Source: Cololabis saira
Taxonomy: Eukaryota; Chordata; Actinopteri; Beloniformes; Belonidae
Reading direction: 5' to 3'
DNA: 64,000 nucleotides
Assembly (NCBI RefSeq): GCF_033807715.1
Contig: NC_084591.1
Location: 43,550,868-43,614,867 of the forward strand
Made by a program: the position numbers and the translations under genes. The stretch's first letter is position 1. The number at the start of each line of letters is the position of its first letter. This document shows, piece by piece, positions 59,746 to 64,000 of the stretch. The notes beneath the pieces are model-generated. The model ran no database searches, was not told the DNA's origin, and worked only from the letters and a program-made list of their open reading frames with translations.

Positions 59746-59973
59746 AGCTGAAAAACGTACTTCTAAGATGTGCGGTTCTTGTTGTCACGGTCACTTTTTA
59801 AATAGCATCGTGTGACGAGCTGCTTTGCAGAACAGATGTAAGTGTACACACAAAGTTGTTAAAACGCCTCCATTAAAGAAAGAAAACAGCAGTGCTCCCT
59901 GGAATCATTTGAAACTAACAAAGTAACTAATTTACTAGACACTTAGTGGACATACCCTTTCTATTGTTTCAAC

Positions 59974-59976
<3 letters not shown>

Positions 59977-60020
<44 letters not shown>
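59977..60020. repeat. (TA)n microsatellite
   Basis: About 44 bp of TA. Confidence 0.95.
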
Positions 60021-60023
<3 letters not shown>

Positions 60024-60347
60024 AAACTAATGAAATGGTCCTTGACAAAGGCAGATCCTCAACTAATATGTCTTCCACCCTTTTGAGTTGATCCCTCCCA
60101 TAGAGTGATGAACAGTCTCAGGTTTTAAGGGCTCCATCTTTCCATGGATGTTGAACACGGTTTAGTTAATTGGTTCTTAGCCACTCCTGCAACAGGCTGA
60201 AGACACCCTGTACCAGACCAGAAATGAGCCTCCTTCATGTCTCTGGAGTTTTTTTTACTGTGGATCCTAAACTTCTGAATTCAATTTCCAACTGTAGACA
60301 CATGGGCATCAAGCTGTGGGGAAATGGTATTCTAGTCTTTACCTTCA

Positions 60348-60677
60348 CACTGCAAACACACAAAATCTTAGCAGGAATATTTTTTTAGTCAAAAAAATCT
60401 CATTACACTTAAAACAAGAGTGATCACCAGATAAACTTATTTGACAATTTTCACCTGTCTCCAAGACAAGATTTATCTTCTTATTACAAAATCTTGTTCC
60501 ACTGGCAGATTTTTCTACTTATTTGAAGTGGAAAATCTACTTGAAACAGGTGAAAATTGTTGTTTTTTCCAGTGATGAGTCTTGTTTTAAGTGTAATGAG
60601 ATTTTTTTTGACTAAAAATTAGACATTTTAACTAGAAATAAGAAATATTCTTGTTAAGGTTTTGAGTTTTTGCAGTG
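60348..60677. mobile_element. Stand-alone palindromic MITE (CACTGCAAA ends)
   Basis: The left end CACTGCAAACACACAAAATC and right end TTTTGAGTTTTTGCAGTG are inverted. The same arms (CTTAACAAGAAT, AACAGGTGAAAATTG) form the core of the CAGTACT-family elements, so those look like composites containing this unit. Nothing was recognised in 60021-60347 or 60678-60975. Confidence 0.65.
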
Positions 60678-60980
60678 CAACATCCTGTTCTGAGGAGATC
60701 TTTCTGATCTCGCCAGACAATTCTCTCCTCTCCACTTTAAAACCTTTACATGATCAGACTGACGATTGTAGACCCCTGTAGCGTTCACTGCAGGACACAC
60801 AGTTGTGGTCACGGTATTTACGCCTTCTCTAGGGCTAGTTAGTCCAGGTCAGTTTCAGTAGTTTGGTTTTAAAAAGGATTCGGTTGAATTACAATGTCTG
60901 ACTTTAAAAAGTAATTTGTACTTTTGTCAGTTTTTCTTTCTTTGATGGGACAGTATCAAAATATGTATCCATGGGTATCT

Positions 60981-61008
60981 GCAAAAAAAAAAAAAAAAAA
61001 AAAAAAAA
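60981..61008. repeat. Poly(A) run
   Basis: 28 consecutive A residues, close to the wasl transcript end but in the opposite sense to wasl. Confidence 0.9.
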
Positions 61009-61044
61009 GAAGAAATCCTCCAACATTGAACAAAAGACAAGATT

Positions 61045-62293
61045 CTCTCTGTAAATATTAACATTTATTTAGGTATACAATTTAGTATTGTCGCTGAGCC
61101 TGCCCGGCCCGTTTCACAGGTGTCTGTCAGTACTCGGCTTCTCAGTGCAGCATCAAACCTCGCTGGAGGACGGACAATTAAAACAAGCGCCTGTTTCTTC
61201 ACACCATTTACAGCTGAAAGACCACAGACAAACGCCAAACCCACAAGCTGCTTGAAAATGCCACATTTGGTTCATTATTATTTGCTTTTGTAACATTGTT
61301 CCATTTGGAGGCATAAACATTTGCATTGCATAAAATCATAATTTGTGAATGGAGGGACGGAGGAGGAAGAAAGATGATTCCTTTTTTTTTTTTGGCTGTG
61401 CTGTGAAAGATTACTGATGCTTCCTCTTACATGGACTAATGCAAGAAAGCAGCCAGACATGAGAACAAAGCTCCAGTCATATCAGACATACCACACAGTG
61501 TGCTAGTTTGTGTGTTAGGATGAAACAATAAAATAAAACAAACATTGTTGGGCAAGTCTGAAACCACGTCTTCATCACCGAATCCCACTACACATACAAA
61601 AAGAATAAAAAATGTATCATTGACAAATGCACACCGAAAAACAAGACCAAAAAAAAAAGAAAATCAAGTCCTATTACAGAGACTGTGTGCAAATAACCAC
61701 TTTACTTACATAAAAATTAAACCACGATCCACTTGAGGTGACTGAATCACCACATTTTGGTCATTAAGTATCTTCATGAAAAAATATGACTAAACCACAC
61801 TTTAGTAGGAAACACGAAGGGTAGAAAAGAAATATGTTAAGAAAATAGTGTTATTTTGCATTTCACCCAACGACTATCAAACACAAAGAGGATCCTGCGT
61901 GTTCGGTTACGCGAGGCTCCCTTAAAAATGTCTCAAACAAAGGAATGAAGAAGTGAGCAGACGGATATTTCCCATGAGCAGACGGGCACCCCAATTTCTC
62001 TAATTGGCGTTTTACACTGCAGGTTAGTTGTGAGGGAAATGCAGATGTCGTTTAAGTGCCTTCTATTGACCCGTGGGGAGTGAAGCAGCTGTTACCACCG
62101 CGGCGTGTGATGAACCCAACAGTCTAACGGATGAGGTATTGCACAGATTAGAGGAATAAAAAAAAAACAAACTAAAATAAATAGACAACAAAATCATACA
62201 TAACATTTACAACTGTAGTCAGATTCTGGAAGATTTTCAGGAGACTTTTTTTGTCAGGTGCAGGGGCAGAGGGGTTGAGGAGGAACATCTTCA
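61045..62293 (-). other. wasl: wasl 3' UTR (about 1.25 kb)
   Basis: On the minus strand the stop codon is at 62294-62296 and an AATAAA signal lies at 61064-61069. The interval has no transposon hallmarks, which fits a conserved 3' UTR. The small plus-strand frames here are chance. Confidence 0.65.
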
Positions 62294-62355
62294 CTAATCC
62301 TCCCATTCATCATCATCCTCAAAGTCCTCATCTTCGTCGTCATCCTCGTCTTCGT
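62294..62355 (-). CDS. wasl: N-WASP (WASL) last coding exon
   Basis: Minus strand: the acceptor CTTATCTTTTCCCAG precedes the exon, which encodes the acidic tail DEDEDDDEDEDFEDDDEWED and stop. The FEDDDEWED end is the hallmark acidic motif of N-WASP that binds Arp2/3; the penultimate-region Trp is present. The rest of the VCA, proline-rich, GBD and WH1 regions lie to the right of the window. Orientation and place next to lmod2 match the vertebrate LMOD2-WASL synteny. Confidence 0.9.
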
Positions 62356-62559
62356 CTGGGAAAAGATAAGTGATAGTGAGGACTGGGTTTTCCCACATAA
62401 CCAATTGGAAAAAGAATCACTGGCTGCAGGGGAAACAGGCCCACGCTGCTGTCATCTAATGTGTGCAATGGGCAGCTCTCTGCCTTATCTGTAACATCTA
62501 CTGGCTCACCTTTCCCCTCTGTAGTACTTACTGTATACAAATGGTTGCTGTAGCACTTT

Positions 62560-63416
62560 TGAAAACTGTCATATACTGACGTTTGCGGATGACACTGTTC
62601 TAGTGAGGCTGCTAAATAACTGAGACTTCACATGGTCCTGTGTTTGAATACTTTTGAAATGGTGTGAGGAATCTTTTTTTATCTTTGAATATCTTAAAGA
62701 CAAAGGATATGTGTATGGATTTCAGACGCGTGCAGTCCTCTCCTGTAAGTAAAGTGATTGAGGGTCAAGAAGTTGAAATAGTTGAGTCTTATAAATATTT
62801 AGACACTATTATTGACAATAAACTGTCATTTGGAAAAAATTCAGACTCGATATGTAAGAAAAGCGGCAGCACCTTTTTTGTCTTCGAAAACTCTCTAAAT
62901 TCCAGGTGGATTCCTCCCTGATGACTATGTTTTATTGTTCTTTTATCGAATCTGTTATCACTTTTTCTTTAATTTGTTGGTTTCAATCTTTGAAAGTAAA
63001 AGACAGAAACTTGCTCAATAAGGTTGTCAGTCTAAGCAGTAAAATCATTGGGTCGGCTCAACAAACTTTACAAGAACTTTATAACAAACAGCTGATCAAG
63101 AAAGAAAACTCCATGTTGTCTGATTGTCACATCCCTTAATAAACAGTTTCAGTTTCTACCATCAGTTACTGCTTACACTCCCTTTTGCAAAGACAAACAG
63201 ATACAAACACTCCTTTGTTCCTCTGCTATTGTTCTTTTAAATGCCGGAAGGAAAAGGTAGTGGGTGAAGAAGCCTTCCCTCTTAGGTCTATACTATGATG
63301 TGTAACTTATTGTCATTTATTATGTATATTTTATGTATATTTACCACTGTGTGCTTCTCCTGTCGCGAAACTAAATCGCCCCCTTGGGGACAAATAAAGT
63401 AATTGATTGATTGATT
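62560..63416 (+). mobile_element. L2-like LINE fragment in a wasl intron
   Basis: It contains the RT catalytic motif FADDT (near 62580), LNILKTKDMCMDF, VEIVESYKYLDTIIDNKLSF, MTMFYCSFIESVITFSLICW and a 3' end GGGGACAAATAAAGTAATTG followed by ATTG repeats. Frames are broken by small indels. Nothing was recognised in 62356-62559 or 63420-63740. Confidence 0.85.
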
Positions 63417-63754
63417 GTCATGTGTCCAGCAGCCAGAAACTAGACACCGGCAGCAAATAAATGTGTGCAAATGTAACAGCATCCACCTTGTGCTCCATCA
63501 GGTGGACCTTCAGATAACAGTCTGACTCCAGCGTTCCTGGTGGATTTGTGATTCTGGGCCACTTACATGTATCACAGATGTGTTTATGTTCATCACTGGT
63601 GTAAAAGTATTGATTCTTATCTTTTTGTCCCACAGACAGTAGGAATCCATCATTTATGTTATTTTCTTTTCAACTTCCAATTAATCTGGGAATAAACATC
63701 AATTTTAGCATTTGAGGCGTGCAGAATATATATAAAAAAAAGAGGTTATTACTT

Positions 63755-64000
63755 TTGGTCCTTAACACCTTAGAAAGGGATTAGATGGTGTTGTGATGAC
63801 CTCTAGTACAACTGTGATAAGCCTTGGTGTTATTCTCGATTTTGTCATTTAAACAGCATATTAATCAGGTTTGTAAAACAGCGTTTTTCCATCTCCGTAA
63901 TATGGCAAAGATTAGGAACATCTTCTCTCAGAGTGATGCAACAAAACTAATTAACATGTTTGTATCTTCTAGACTAGATTACTCTAATGTATTATTAGCT
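63755..64000 (+). mobile_element. Second L2-like LINE fragment, cut by the window edge
   Basis: Decayed frames encode SLGVILDF, FFHLRNMAKIRNI-like and SSRLDYSNVLLA, the region after the RT palm in L2 elements. Confidence 0.7.

Noticed and set aside
61278..61736. Small frames on both strands
   Set aside because: They lie in the wasl 3' UTR and show no coding character.

Overview
The window is nuclear DNA of a ray-finned (teleost) fish. It holds genes with many exons and GT-AG introns, (TA)n tracts, and many fish-type transposons: Rex3/RTE and L2-like LINEs, and hAT, Tc1/mariner, Harbinger and TTAA-type DNA elements. Gene order matches the vertebrate IQUB - (NDUFA5) - ASB15 - LMOD2 - WASL block (human 7q31). 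Here that is iqub (-), two tandem asb15 genes (+), lmod2 (+) and wasl (-). No NDUFA5 exon was found. All functions come from homology recognised by eye; no search was run.

Layout. 1-7214: the first six coding exons of iqub on the minus strand; the gene runs off the left edge. 7215-10690: intergenic, with two (TA)n tracts and a TTAA element holding seven 50-bp repeats. 10697-23164: asb15 copy 1, with a TATA box, a non-coding first exon and nine coding exons (573 aa). All its large introns carry transposons, including a very young LTR element with identical LTRs at 13060-14324. 23165-28158: intergenic, with hAT and LINE debris and a MITE nested in a LINE. 28159-43039: asb15 copy 2 (eight coding exons, 565 aa); its introns hold a near full-length Rex3-like LINE (32784-35996) and a 5'-truncated relative (40350-41190). 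43040-48197: repeats. 48198-54510: lmod2 (three coding exons, 472 aa). 54697-57264: a second LTR element with a repeat-rich Gag-like frame and no polymerase. 57265-61040: DNA transposons. 61045-62355: the 3' UTR and last coding exon of wasl (-). From 62356 to the end lies a wasl intron with LINE fragments.

How the genes fit together. ASB15 proteins are ankyrin-SOCS substrate receptors of Cullin-5 ubiquitin ligases, expressed in muscle in other vertebrates. LMOD2 nucleates and elongates thin filaments in striated muscle. N-WASP (wasl) activates Arp2/3. IQUB is an axonemal protein of motile cilia. They are neighbours by conserved synteny and do not form an operon.

The most unusual items are the deep tandem asb15 pair with identical internal exon lengths, two non-autonomous LTR elements whose only frame is a Gag-like protein built of expanding tandem repeats, and a 32-bp palindrome-centred expansion inside both Rex3 copies. 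I found no previously unknown gene system that I could defend beyond these.
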